A stretch of DNA of 64,000 nt from Trebouxia sp. TZW2008 (Eukaryota > Chlorophyta > Trebouxiophyceae > Trebouxiales > Trebouxiaceae): positions 124,001 to 188,000 of the forward strand of contig BDIU01000014.1 in assembly GCA_002118135.1 (NCBI GenBank). Reading direction: 5' to 3'. The translations under genes and the position numbers were made by a program. Positions 1 to 12,190 of this stretch are shown in pieces. Below the pieces are notes generated by a model, which made no database searches, was not told the origin of the DNA, and worked only from the letters and a program-made list of their open reading frames with translations. How positions within the stretch are numbered: the first letter of the stretch is position 1; every line of letters begins with the position of its first letter.

Positions 1-1313
1 AATACTTTCTCTCTGTGTAGTCGTAATCACCGCCATCACTGCTGCTCATATGCGCAAATTTGGAGCTTGCTCGAGGCAGCGAGATTGAATACAATCATGT
101 AGCTTCGCTGTCCATTACAATCTCGCCAGTTGCTCCAGGCCAAATGTTGCGCCACCACGCCAGGTTCTTGCATGGTTCCGGAGCTGTCCAAGCTGGCTGC
201 TAGGCTGATCGCTTATGATGATCATATCAGGTCATGTCTTCAACAGCGTGTCTGGAAATCGACAAGGCGCATGAGAGGTGATGTACCCCGGAAATTTATG
301 CTGAGTTTAGCCTTCATGCTTTGCAGAACGAGTGCACGGCACAATTATAAAGACCTACTTGCAAAGATATATTTCGAATTCTGACAGACTTGTGACATCT
401 CGTGAAAGTTAGCAGAAAGTAACACACCTGCTGCCAGATCTTGTCTGTCGTAACTCTGACAGTCCTATGCATCCTCATGTGCGGGCTTTTCAAGCAAGCA
501 AAGCTTGGTCACTCCTGGTGAAGCTGGATGAGTCATCTGATGCAAGCACCTGTCTCTATTTAGTGAGTACTGGACAGCCTGGTCGATGGACTTTGACACC
601 TTTTGCAGTGTGATGACGGTTGTATGTCAAAGCTGCACCCAGTGAAGCCATGCAAGCCACATGCAGATCTCAACAGAAAACTCTCACACCATGAGACAGC
701 ACACTCCTCTGTGTGAGAGAGAGAGAGTGTGGTAGTACCTGCTTTCAGCTAACCTGTGCATACAAAGTAATGATGCTGAAGTGGATGCTGTGTGTTGGTC
801 AACAGTCTTGTGAAGCTTACAAGCCTGTTGAGATTGTGCGCTTGTTGTGCCGTGTTCATCTCAATTTCTGCGCAGCTTTCCTTCGGTCATACACAACAAC
901 CTTCGGCTCAGCCTCCAGCAGTCTTTTATTTGCAAGGTGTTGAGGTGGGGGCTGTCCGCTCTTCAAGAACAAGCCTACCACTACCTGCATTGTTTCACTC
1001 AACTGTGGGTGTTTCCGTGATCTTTTGAGTGTAAAAGCATCACTTTGCTGAGTGCAAAAGGCTGTTTGTTTGATTGTACCATCAGACTCGTCACACTCTG
1101 CGCTTGTGCAACTAAATGTAACCTTGTCTGCTCTTTTGCAATGGTGTGAGAGGCTTTTTCATTGATGCCATTTTCCACCGTAAAGGCAGTATGGCTTGAG
1201 AAGATCTGACCTTCTGCATCTCAGTACAAGCAAGACTGTATAGTCAATGCATCTTTGGGATTCAAGGCAGGCATGCTGTGCTGAAAGAACAAGTTGCAAG
1301 GGACAATGACAAG
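1..1313. other. no gene recognised (left edge)
   Basis: Short open frames occur on both strands, but none has a convincing start, splice pattern or family resemblance. A short GA-repeat lies near 716-729. One plus-strand frame near 800-940 looks faintly like a secreted N-terminus but has no in-frame ATG, so I do not call it. The stretch is probably the downstream flank of the oxygenase-like gene that ends at 1314. Confidence 0.5.
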
Positions 1314-4300
1314 TCACAGCCAAGACTGCACCTGACTGAATGCATGCTCCAGTTGCAGCAACATTGACTTGGCAACTTGCACCCTCTTCGCCGTTTCTGC
1401 TGCAGACTCCTTCGTGCAGCAGAAGCGCATCTGGCCTTGGTGGCCTTCAAGGGGCTCCATCAGCACATGTCCTTGCATGTCAGCGCATTGTTGCATCTGC
1501 CTACAGAAGCAGATCGCTTGCCTTCACAAGCTGTGGGACTGACACAGGCAATCAGTGGAATGTTTGTGCTGCCTTCACAGAGTGCCATTGGGGAGTATGT
1601 ACTTACGCTCAAGGCACGCAGCATGTATGTGCAGAAGTGTAAAGCTTGCACACTGTGTGTCACAAGGCTTCACATTGCATTCACGAAGCTCTTGCTGGCT
1701 GAACAATGAAGGGACTGTCATAGTCAGCTGCAGACCACATAGTGAAGCACCTGATGACGTGTTGAGCTTGTTGTTGTGACTGCAGTTGCACCTCTGCCTT
1801 TAGCTTTGGCTGCTCGCAGAAAGCTGCGAGCTTGTGGCAAGTTTGACATCCGCACATCTCACGCAAAGTGGGTACATGCTCAAGCTGAGCTGCACGCCTG
1901 AGCTTCTGGACACAGCCAGCCAATAGCTTGATGGTTGCTGGCGATTCTGCATTCATGATGACACACTACACGCCAGGTGGCCAGTGCTTTGAACGCTGCT
2001 AAGGCAGCTACATCTTGATGGGCCCAAATTGAGGCAGTATGTGACCGTTTGGGGAGCTTGAAGTGCTAGCTGCATAATGCAACACGGTGAAGGGTTGAGC
2101 ACTGCAACCAATGCTATTGAACCCATGAGGAACGCAATTGTGCCTGTGGCAAATGCTGCAAGCAGAGCAAAGCGGAAACGCTCACAGATACTGCTGATGC
2201 ATGATGTGGCACTACGCAATTGTAGCATGTACAGCAAGGATATGCCACAAAGACTCTGCTGTCCAATTATGCAAGTGAGCTGCACCTAGCAAATGGGACA
2301 GGGTCTGCATGACTGTCTACACATTTGATGACAATTGTCGCCTGTGTATTGACCAAACAGTGTGGGTCATCTGCTTGCTTGTGCTCTAGGTCTCACCTGA
2401 GAAAGCACCTGCTGTTGGCTGAGACTTAAGGATCTCAACGCAAGCAGGTCCAAGCTGCTCAGTGGAAGAGAAGAATTGTGGGTTTGCTAGGTACTCATCA
2501 ATCAATGCAGAGGTGACGTCCTCAATGGCTGCAGGCCAACAGAAAAAGCTTGAGCCAAATCTGACGCGCAACAAAGTTACGCACTGCAAAACATCATGGC
2601 CACATGTACCAGACATTGTTGCATTGCGAAGACCTGACAAGCATTCACATGCGTAGACACAGCAAGCCGCCTGTCATCATAGAAAAGGTGACTGCACCTT
2701 TACACTCTGCCTTGAATCCGCTCATCTTCAACCGCAGCTTCTCAAGAAGCTTGAAAGTAGCCACAACAAGATTGCTGCGGGCTTGAAGCTCAGCAGTGCA
2801 GTGCAAGTCATCCCCAGATTCAGGGAATAGCTCAGATAGCCAGGATGGCAGCCTTTCAGTATAGAAGCTTCTGTTAGCTGCTCGTGTTTTCACCTCGGTA
2901 GCCAATTCATAAGCAGCTCTGCATACTGCCTTCTGTAGATCCTGGTTTTCTGAACAATCTGCAAGCACCAACAGTTGTTTCTTGGCAAGCATGAGGCAGA
3001 GAAAACAATGGCATAGGTGAGTGGGCACTCTAATTGCTGACTTGTTGACAGGTCACGCAGCTATTCATCTGCCATGCACTCGAGCCTCACAATTGCATGG
3101 CCTCATTGCTGATACAGATCTGGCATGCTAATCTTTGGCGGCATAGTTGCTGCAATAAAGACATTTATGACATACATGGCATTCAGGTACTGATAGGCAA
3201 CGACTGGCACAGCAGCAGCAACAAGCAAGACCCTGTTGAAATTTGCTGCAGCAAGTACATTGGATGGGCGTGGGCAGCATGTTCAATGGTGCACCCCAGC
3301 ATTCTCTTTTTGGCCATGACAGCTTGCCCAGATGATGTGCCAGCATATGAAACTGAGCTGTTGCTAGCCCGCTTCTACAGCAGTCTGCCAACAGCTTACC
3401 AAGCAACAATGTCAAGCCTTCCAAGGCTGCTGCTGCGTCATGCATCCGAGGCTGGGACGACTCCTCATCATCAATGATGCTCATCAACACTCTAGCTAAG
3501 TTGGCCCAAGGCATAGGTTCCAAGGCATGTAACAGGTCCTGCGCTGAATCCTTTGTCAACGTCTTGCCCTGCAGCATGTGCATACGTTGCTGCTGACATA
3601 TTCGTCAGGGGTCAAAGTTATTCGCATTTGTCATATACATTGCTACACTTTCAGCCTAAAGAACTGCTCAAATCATTCTTGGAAGTCAGATCATACATCA
3701 AACCAATTGCAAGCATTGTCTTCCTTGCTATTGACGGTACAGCACTCATCATGCCGTTTCTGACTACATCATTATGACAATGGCAGCAAATGCAATCAGA
3801 GACAGGATGCACAGCCTGCCAAGCTCCTGAAGCAGCCTGAAAGCCATCAGCTGCTGGCAACACTGCAAATGCACCAAGCAGTTTGGTTTGTCAATCTTCA
3901 GTTCCTGACTGAATGCTGTGATGAAAGTGGTCCCTTTCTTGAATGATGCTGGGGATGTTCGTGCTGATGATGGGAGCCGTGCTAGGTGCAGACACAGCTT
4001 AGCCAATAGACAAATGCAGTTCATGAGAAGCTATCGGCAAAATGCACATCAGCACAACATGCTTTGGCTGCAATTTCATCACCTCAGCTGTCAGCATGGG
4101 TTGTGCCTGTTGCCGGCAGCATCATGCAAGTAACCCTGCTTACCTCAAATCTGCTCTTGACAATTTCTTCCGCGATCCATGGCAGGCCAAATGCACAGGC
4201 AACACTACCAAAGGTGGCATGGCCAAGCAGCTTGAAGTCGCCCAGGAGGCTCCCACGCACCCCCTTTTTAGCCCCAAAAGTAAGGAAAATGGCACATATG

Positions 4301-7300
4301 AGGCGCTCAATGTCATCTCGCAGTGCAGCAAGCGTTTGCTTGGGCTTGCTGGGATCGGCTTCCAATGCTATTGTATTGTCCAGCACTTGTGCTGTCAGTC
4401 TTGCAGTGCTCAGCGTTTGGCCTGCTGTATAGACTGCAATAATCTGCTTGAGCTTGGCCAAGCTCAAATCAGCACCCTGGTGACAGAAGATTGGCCACCT
4501 GTTTTCACGTGCACAGATGACAAAAGCAGCCCTGTACTTCCACCTGCAAAATGCATGCCACTTTAGATGGGCGTATGTATGTACATGCTCGTTGTTGTGG
4601 CGTGTGCTGATCACCCTGGCGCAAACGGCATCAAACAGATGACACAGTGTGTACATCAATTTGGCCGCTTGTTGCGCGCAAATCAGATGCAGTAGCACAA
4701 AGCAGTATCAGATGCAGTGGCACAAAGCAGTGCATCAGCTCTGGCCCTCCCTGGCACATACTTGAAGTCGCCAAATCATCTAAGCAGCTTCACTTGCAGA
4801 TATTGCAGTCGGCCATGTCGAGGGAGATGATGCACATATGCAATGCGCTTCCAATCTTTGAGTCACCTGGTGAAGCAACAGCTTTGACATGACTCCTCAT
4901 CATACTCTTGTCTATCAGATTCCAGATGGTCAAACCATTCATCCCCCTGCATGCGCAACTTGTAAGTGATGCAATTTCCTGAAAGCCCTCCTGCTATAGC
5001 GCTGCTGTGTTGCTGAAGACCACACATGATGTCCTTATTGAAGGTGCTGGCAACCACATTTGAAATGTGCAGTGACTGCCCTTCAGTCAATGCAGGAGCA
5101 TTTTGATGCATACGACATTTTTAGTGCATCGTTAAAAGGCAGCTGTGGGATGAAATGATGCCCTGCAGAACCTGCTCAGGTCAACCAACATGTGACAACG
5201 AGAATACTTCAGCGGTGACAGTGCATCGCTTTGCTACATAGCCTACCTGCAGAATGCAATCATCATGAAGACCGCTGTGATTATCCAATGACAACTTCTG
5301 CCATCCAGGGTTGCTGCCATCTAAACCCCGCCAATGCTCAACAGTTGTGTCATAATCATTCACCTCCACACGTCCCTCGCTGTCATCCCGTTGACAAAAG
5401 TCAACTGAGGTCACCATGGCCAGGTATACATCAATAATGCCTTCTTGCTCAGCCACTTGTAGGATTTTAGCTATCTGCTGATGCTCCTTCTGCAGCTTCT
5501 GTACATCATCTAGATCTTCGTTTTTGTACCTGTCATGCACAAAGGAGCGTTGTTGCTGTTCTGGGGCTGATATGTCGCTGCTTCTGGCTTGAGACAGAGC
5601 ACACATCATTGCATATTGGCCAAGGAGTAGTGAGCGGATGAGGTAGTGAGCGGATGAGGTAGCCTTGTCAGCTTGACAAGATGCCAGGAAACAGCACTGC
5701 AAAATTGCCAAAGCACATCAATCATCAGTAGTTTGAGTTGAACCACAAGGGCTTTGTGGCATGTCAAGTTCACATCCACAAATAAAGCTCAGTAGCAGAA
5801 TTTTGTATTGCAAGCATCAGCAGGACATAAAGCAAGTAAGACGTCGCTGACTACATGTCTGTGTGCAATACTGAACAGGCGCAGTGTCATTTATACATTT
5901 TAGCTGAGATTTGCACCGTTGACACAGCTGAGTAGTCTGGACTCAGTTTGCGTGTGCTACCTGTTTGTGTCAAGCACAGGGAGAGAGCATTGTGAAGACA
6001 TACGGCAAGCAAAGGCAAGCGCCAAGACGTCAGGCAGCTTTCATGCATGGTGTGTTCAAGTAACGTCATATGTCAAAAGGACCCACTTGTGTTCTAACAT
6101 GTAGAAGCTGCGATGCAGGGTTGACAACTCTGTTGCCTCCTCTTGCAAAATCTCCTTAAGCCATTTTAGAAACCAAGCTTGATCTTTGATCACCAAAGGC
6201 TGATTGGCTGGCTGGACTAGATGATATGTCATTGATGTGTAGGGCTTGCTCCTGTCAAATTGCAGGTCACACTCACACCCTGCACATTGCAACAGCTATA
6301 CTTGCAATGTTGCTCATGTCAAGATCTGGATGCGAAGTGGCCGAATGCAGTTGCATATTGCAGAAAACTGCATGAGCATGTAGGTCGTGCCTGTGAAGAA
6401 CGCCATGCAGCTCACGGAAAAGGTCTGGCATGGCTGTATGTTCACTTTGATAGCTTGCTGCTGGTTGCTGACAGCAGTTTGGCTGCCCTGGCGTATGAAA
6501 GCTTGTGCTCCCTGCAATGCAGTCACCAAACACATGCGGCAACTGCAATTTTTTGTGTTTGCATTTCACGACATAGTCAGACATCTGGGCATCAAGGGCT
6601 TGCACGCTTAGCTGCAGTTCTTCCAAAACGTACCGTATCTGCTGGTAACAGAAGCACAATCATTGTGGCAAAAGTGCCTGGTGGTGCATCTTCTTTGGGA
6701 TCCACATGATAGCTGCTGCAGTCATCAAATAGAGACAACTCTTGTAGTGAAGCTTCTATGCCTTCTGTGTAAGCCAACCCAAGCCCCTTGCTAAGTTGCT
6801 CAGATAGTTGAAGCACAGTTCTGTCCCAGTCTGAGCACACTTGCAGATGTTCACACACATGGCAGAATTGCTCAGCAGTCACGAAGGTCATGAGCAAAAG
6901 CAAAGCAAACTTCATAAGGCAAGCAAAGCATTTGACGTGCCTGGGTTGCTATCTGCTACCATTGAAGCAGTGAGCTGCCAAGTTTGTGCTTGGGTTTCAT
7001 CCTGTGCTGGCCTGTCGTCTTGCTGACAGCGCCGCCGCAGCTTTTCATGACATGTTTGCGTCAAAGGCGGGGAAACTAACCCAACGTCAGAGACATGAAG
7101 TTCAGGTCCGCGGGCACGTGTGTCTGCGGTAGCGCAGACAAACCGGCCTGCACTAGCATTGTGTGAGATTCTCTTGCTGCGCAAGCCCAAAGCAAGCTGC
7201 ATCTCGCCGTCCAGCTTCACCTAGGTACTTCAAATCGTCCAGTAAAGCTTCCATGGCCTCTGAACAGTCTCCGTAGTAGAGTTCAGCTTCTGTAATACTT

Positions 7301-7332
7301 TCCCGATCTTGATCATCAGTCTTGTCGGTCAT
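1314..7332 (-). CDS. large 2-oxoglutarate/Fe(II) oxygenase-family protein (multi-exon)
   Basis: The first exon (7332-7221) starts MTDKTDDQDRESITEAE and ends in a GT donor. Next comes a segment ELHVSDVGLVSPPLT...TWQL (about 7140-6950), then SDWDRTVLQLSEQLSKGLGL and YHVDPKEDAPPGTFATMIVL (about 6835-6640). The HVD (coded near 6700-6708) matches the Fe-binding HxD of a 2OG-oxygenase double-stranded beta-helix, as in HRDTEKEPGMFATL-type relatives. Downstream landmarks of the same long protein family appear in order: YHLVQP after the oxygenase core, EGIIDVYLAMVTSVDF (about 5430), a KYRAAFVICARENRW segment (about 4550-4490, where relatives have WYHRAA-VLWP), a CGCQTCHKLAAFC cysteine motif (about 1850), and a CTKESAAETAKR tail ending at TGA 1314-1316. 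The distal iron histidine was not located with certainty. Family assignment is from memory of alignment patterns; substrate unknown. Internal exon borders are only partly resolved. Confidence 0.68.
4682..4731. repeat. 25-bp tandem duplication
   Basis: Two adjacent 25-bp copies starting ATCAGATGCAGT differ at one base. They lie in an intron of the minus-strand oxygenase-like gene. Confidence 0.85.
5627..5658. repeat. 16-bp tandem duplication
   Basis: Two exact copies of GTAGTGAGCGGATGAG sit side by side inside the oxygenase-like gene, at or next to a minus-strand coding stretch (LIRSLLLGQY region). Confidence 0.85.
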
Positions 7333-7771
7333 AGTTGCAGGTCCGAAGCTAGGGTATCGATCTACACCAGGACAGCGTTGCGACAGGCAATCAGGCATTA
7401 TCGCTCACTCGAGCAGGACCAGGCGCAAAGTCTTTGGCGTAGCGCTTGCATGCAAGCCCCTCTCGTATGCATGGTCTCGGAGCAGTTTGGCGGTCTTGAC
7501 TCACATCGAGCACACGGCTTTGCTCACAACAAGTTGCAACACGACGTAGCAAGCACAGAATCGCGGCGTCGAGCGTTCAAGCTTTACGATAGCGTTTGCA
7601 CCGAAGCATGGTGCTACATTTCAAATACCTCAGGCAAGCTGGATACCACGCAAACACTGCTGCCAAGAACTAGCACAAGTGGCATATGTGCTGCAATTAC
7701 GTGTATGCGTGCAATGCACACATATTTTCAAGTCATGCTGCAACAGCAAAATTGCCTTGCATCCTGCACAC

Positions 7772-10700
7772 TCAGCCTGAAGACGCAATAGGAGCAGTTG
7801 ACGGCGCTGCTGCAAATTGCAGAGGCAATAGGGCATTATCTGTGATGTGAATGACAGAGGGGCCGCAAGCTGGAATGTCTGCTTGCAAGATATTGACCGT
7901 GTTGCCAATGCCTTTGATCTGCATGACAGCAAAAAGATTGCTCATACAGCTTCTGACTGCCTTCCAGCTTTGCTCAATGAAGGTGTGCCTCATGCAATGC
8001 CTGCATCTATATGACACCGAACTCAATTGATCCCAGGCATGCTTCTGCAGCATCACAACTGTTGGAGGACTTTTGAGCGCATGTCAGGAACAGTGTCACT
8101 GCAATGACTGCAAGGATTCAATGCAAACTTTACCTGCGCTGTGGTGCCTGAGTTGCTGGTGACATTGACCACCAGAGTCTGTGGTATGCCTTGAACAGAG
8201 TTGCCTGACTTGGCAGTGTCTGTGGTGTCAAGCGTCTTGCCTGCTGTCATGTCTGCCAAGTTGGAGCTGGCTGGCAGGACATTGTAGCCAATGATAGGGT
8301 TGACAGCATCAGGCCTGGTGTTTAGCAAGTCTGACAGGTCATTTGCTCCATTGGTTCCAGCCTTGCCCTACATATCATATGATTGCCGGGTCCAGACACA
8401 GTCAGCTCAGATGCAGCCATGATTGACATCAGTCAGATGTGACACTGATCACGCTGTGCAGAAATTGTGCTCTCTTGGTGGCAGTCTGTGTGGCTGGTCC
8501 TCAAGTAATGGCCTGCCTGCTGTCCATTCGGTAAAATGGCATCGATTGTTGACTACTTCATGTACAGCTTGTGGATCAAGCAAACGCTCACATTCTCATG
8601 CGATCAACCTGCACAAGATTAGCAAACATTTCTTTCCAGAAGGATGGTAAACAGACAGGACAGGTAAGGTATAAGGCTGTATGCAACAGGACTTACCTCA
8701 AAGATGTCACTGGTGAAGGCAGCGTTGACTGGAGCAAACATGGTGATCTGGTCACTGGTGGCATTGAAGGTACCTGTGAGCCCTTTTCCCTGCACAACAT
8801 CAATATCCTAGGCTTTGCAACAAGCATCGTAGGCGCTATGTGCTCACTGCACCTGTCAAGTCACATGGTGCTTATGCTGGCTAGACTTGCAGCTTACAGG
8901 TCAAGTCATGTTTCACGCATGATAGAGTGCGTTTACAAACAGTTGAGCTTATGCCAAAAACTTCTTGCCTAGTCACCACGTGCTCTTCTCATCACAGGCA
9001 TGCATATTTCTGTAAGTGCAAGTGCAGGAGTTGACCACATCCTGGCACTTGAGAACACTTCCTATTTAGCAGCTTGCAGTGAAGCAGCACTTGATCAAGG
9101 TCTACAAAACGCACCCTTGACAAGCAGCACCTCATTTTGGCGACAATTTGCCGTGACTCAACGGCAGCCAACTCCATTTGGCGTGTGTGTTATGCATGTG
9201 CAAACCATGTAAACGCAGGTGGTTATGCTCTCATGCAGTCTGATTGGGTTGCATCACCTTCAGCAACGCTACCCAAGTGCTAAGGTCTGGATCCTGGTTG
9301 ATGACAGTCCAAACGCTTTGACAAGGCTTGCCGGTCACTGCCCCCTTCAAATTGAACAGCCCTGCTGCTGACGCAGGTGGCAAAGCAACTGCTGGAGACA
9401 CTGCAGGAGACGCTACTGGAGAAGCTGTCGCAGTTGCCTTGGGGCTTGGGGTGGGACTAGGGGTAGGGCTGGGGGTTGGAGAGGGGCTGGGGCTAGGGGC
9501 AGGGCTTGAGGCAGCAATTGGGGTGGTTTGGGGGGATGGAGGAGGGGGTGGGGGTGGGGTTGGGGGGCTGGGGGTTGGAGGGGACTTGGGCTGGTTTGGT
9601 GGGGGTGGAGGAGGCTGTGAAGGTGCTGGTGCTGGAGCTTCTGGTGTAGCTGGTACCAAGATGTAGTCTGCAATCAAAAACGAGGTTTCAAGACAAGTGC
9701 TGTTGTGCTTTACCTGCATCATCCGATGTGTCATATGATCAGTGTAACGCAGTCTCATGCAGCCTCAGCAGTCTGCATTGTCTCAGCAGTCACAACAGTC
9801 ACTCTAGACCAGACCACCATCTGTAAGCCCCAAACGGCATGTGCACAATGCAAAATCAGGCCGATTGTCTTGCGTGAATGTGAGGACAGCATGCGTGGAC
9901 TCAGTTCAGCAGAGGTCTCTTTCTTACATGCACAGCGTCACACATCATGACCCTTCCTGCTAACATTTACTTTACGCCAGCGCAGGAGTTCAATGCGTAA
10001 GAGTGCTCTGGCATCATGGGTGATGCATTACTACACAGGGAAAGGCGCTATTTGTTAGTCAATGCAAAGCCCTTCAGTGATGTAAGCAAGTCACAGTGCT
10101 GCCTCTGGTGTGCAGCTTGCTTGCAATGCAAAGGAGGGGGCATCACAGTAGGCAGGCAGCATCAGGCAGCACATGCCTTCACTTGAGGCATTGACAATAT
10201 CAATCAGGCCTCAGTCTCATGATCAGCACAACAGCAAACCTCAACTGTTGCCTTTAAAAATCGACCTTGCCTGCAAGGAAAGGAGGTGGAGGGGCAGCAG
10301 GGACAGCTTGCAGCTGAGGCATTTGCAATACCAGCCAGACATTGAGTTTCATGTAAGGACAACAACAGAAAAGTTATGCTGTTGCCTTTGATGCATAGCC
10401 CTCAGGCACAACAATGCCAAAGTGTCACTGCTGTCTTTGGGCTTGAGCTTGCCTGCAAGGGAAGGAGGTGGAGGGGCAGCATAGGCTGACACATACTCCA
10501 CCTCAGGGGGTGGGTTGCTAGGGGGTAGCAGCTCTTGCAGTGGTGCAAAGCCAGGTACATTGCCCAAGCTGGAAATAAAGTTGTTCAGGTTGTCACTCGC
10601 CACATTGGGTGCATAGTAGTATGTCTGCAAGCAGGCCGGGGGCAATGGCTTGATCAGCGTAGTGATGACCATCAACAAGTTTGGCGCCACCTGCTGTGCT

Positions 10701-11339
10701 GGTGTAACGACAGCGCACGCGTCATGCAGCGTTCTGGCATCTCTGCATGCTCAGCAGGTGTAGTGCATGTGTCTAACTCAGTCACAGCCACCAGCTCAAC
10801 AGCATGATGCCTATATGCGTGTGCAACTTTGAGCAATGCATGCTGCAGTGCATGCTCCATCTGACTTGATCACGCAACAAGATGGATGGCAAGAGGTGTT
10901 TGTCAACTGCGCTTCAGCAACATGGAGATGTTAACTGCCGTGTTGCATACCATTCCTGTCCTAACGCTTTGCACACTGCTGCAGTGAGTTTGCATCATGC
11001 CAATGAAGCGCACTCGTCTGGGCTTGCTGCAAGTATGCCAGAGGAGCATGCAGTACGTGCAAGAGATTAGTTTGCAATAAGCAAATGCAGCAATCAAATT
11101 GCAAAGCTCGACAAGCAAAGGAGAGTGAATACAGCAATTGCCATCATCTTATGATGGCGTTGACTCAAGCTGTCACACATGTCTTCTTTCAGGGCAACAG
11201 TCTGCTCACTAGGGCACACCTGTTGTAGCTTTCTGGAAGTGACTTGCTTGGGGTGTTGCAGGTCCTGATGGGCAATAGTGCAGGTCATCAAATGCATCAA
11301 ACTCAAGCCACAAATCATAGCAGCCCAACACCCCTGCAT
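7772..11339 (-). CDS. secreted fasciclin (FAS1) domain protein with Pro-rich linker
   Basis: Six exons join in frame: 11339-11220, 10690-10453, 9667-9258, 8789-8697, 8367-8134 and 7918-7772, giving 413 aa. Exon 1 encodes a signal peptide (MICGLSLMHLMTCTIAHQD region). Residues about 40-120 are a unique segment. A hydroxyproline-type linker follows, rich in SP, AP and PPP repeats. The FAS1 domain comes last: the H1-like motif ITMFAPVNAAF is in exon 4 and the closing SVIHITDNALLPL is in exon 6. FAS1 proteins are extracellular adhesion or matrix proteins, resembling fasciclin-like arabinogalactan proteins when the linker is glycosylated. No C-terminal GPI-type hydrophobic tail is visible. The junction after exon 2 uses a GC donor (GCAG|GCAAGC), the only phase-compatible choice I found. 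The gene is a paralogue of the FAS1 half of the plus-strand gene at 12191-17956 and faces it. Confidence 0.85.
9425..9620 (+). repeat. G-rich low-complexity tract (codes Pro-rich linker on minus strand)
   Basis: The plus strand carries many runs of three to five G separated by short spacers, such as GGAGGGGGTGGGGGTGGGG. Read on the minus strand it is the Pro/Ser/Thr/Ala linker of the FAS1 protein. The G-runs could form quadruplexes. The long plus-strand poly-Gly frame here is a shadow. Confidence 0.7.
10180..10480. repeat. imperfect local duplication around FAS1 exon 2
   Basis: The block near 10258-10300 (CTTGCCTGCAAGGAAAGGAG then GTGGAGGGGCAGCA) recurs near 10449-10490 as the end of exon 2. 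Flanking sequence around 10185-10250 and 10318-10390 is also related (GAGGCATT-ACAATA- patterns and CTGTTGCCTTT). This looks like a decayed duplicate of the 3' end of exon 2 lying in the following intron. Confidence 0.6.
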
Positions 11340-12190
11340 TATTGCCTGCAGTCCTATCGGCTCTTATGCTTGCTTTTGTGCTTACGGCAGCCGATGTCGA
11401 TAGCTGAGGGGTCGGCTCAGCTAAAGAGCATGGTCATTGCTGGACAGGTCTGGCGGCAGTCTCAGGGAGAGTCTTTGACGCAGCAATACGATGGCCGATG
11501 CAGCGGCTCCTGCTCGGCAGCCTGAACGGCAGCCCTTGTCGATGAGCCGCAATTCGATTGCGATGCAGCAATGCCTGCCTTCCGTCGGCTGCTCTGGCGT
11601 CAATGACCCGTCCCATAAAGCTGGTCAAGGGAGCATGTGTGGACTGCAGATGTCGCTGAGCGAAAGGATCTGACATGCCCAGCAGGTGATTGCACATTCT
11701 TGCAGTAGCAAGCTGCGAGGAGACGGCGTCGCTAGAACTTGGATTGCCGTTGCTGCACGGTGGTCCGAGGTTGAACAGAGAACGCCTGTCAGCGGTGGGT
11801 CCTGAGGTCAGGGTCGGGTGGGAGACAAATTGAGAGCAGCCGACAGACTCGCAGTCGCTCGCGCCTTCACGCACCCAGACTGCGATCAGCATGGTCTGAT
11901 CACGCCGACGCCCCGAGCAAGTTCATCGGTGCAGCTCCCTGCTGTTTCAGCTGCGGATAGTTTTTTGGTGTAGACGAACAATGGCATTTTGAAGCGGCTT
12001 TTGCACAGCGACCACTCACGGCGACCAAGTGAACGTGTAGATCAGTGACTCCAGCAGAACCAAGTCGTAGACAGCCAATAGCCTTTAGTCTTTCAACCCA
12101 GTCAACCAAGTCATAAAGTCTTCCATCTCAGTCAGCCAACAAGGAAGTTCAACGCTCAAAGCTAAGCTTTGCCCATTCAGCTCAGCAGAC
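11340..12190. promoter_or_regulatory. shared upstream region between two divergent extracellular-protein genes
   Basis: About 850 bp separate the ATG of the FAS1 gene (minus, 11339) from the ATG of the expansin-FAS1 gene (plus, 12191). It should contain both promoters and 5' UTRs. Part of it (about 11400-11900) is open on the minus strand for roughly 150 codons, but I see no family, ATG context or splice link, so I treat that as chance or untranslated sequence. Confidence 0.5.

Noticed and set aside
9328..9666. Gly-rich plus-strand frame resembling a glycine-rich protein
   Set aside because: It is the reverse complement of the Pro-rich linker exon of the FAS1 gene, which is supported by exon phase and a paralogue.
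11434..11892. 152-codon minus-strand frame between the two divergent genes
   Set aside because: No family signal, and the adjacent FAS1 gene has a clear signal-peptide ATG at 11339. It remains a weak possibility for an upstream exon.
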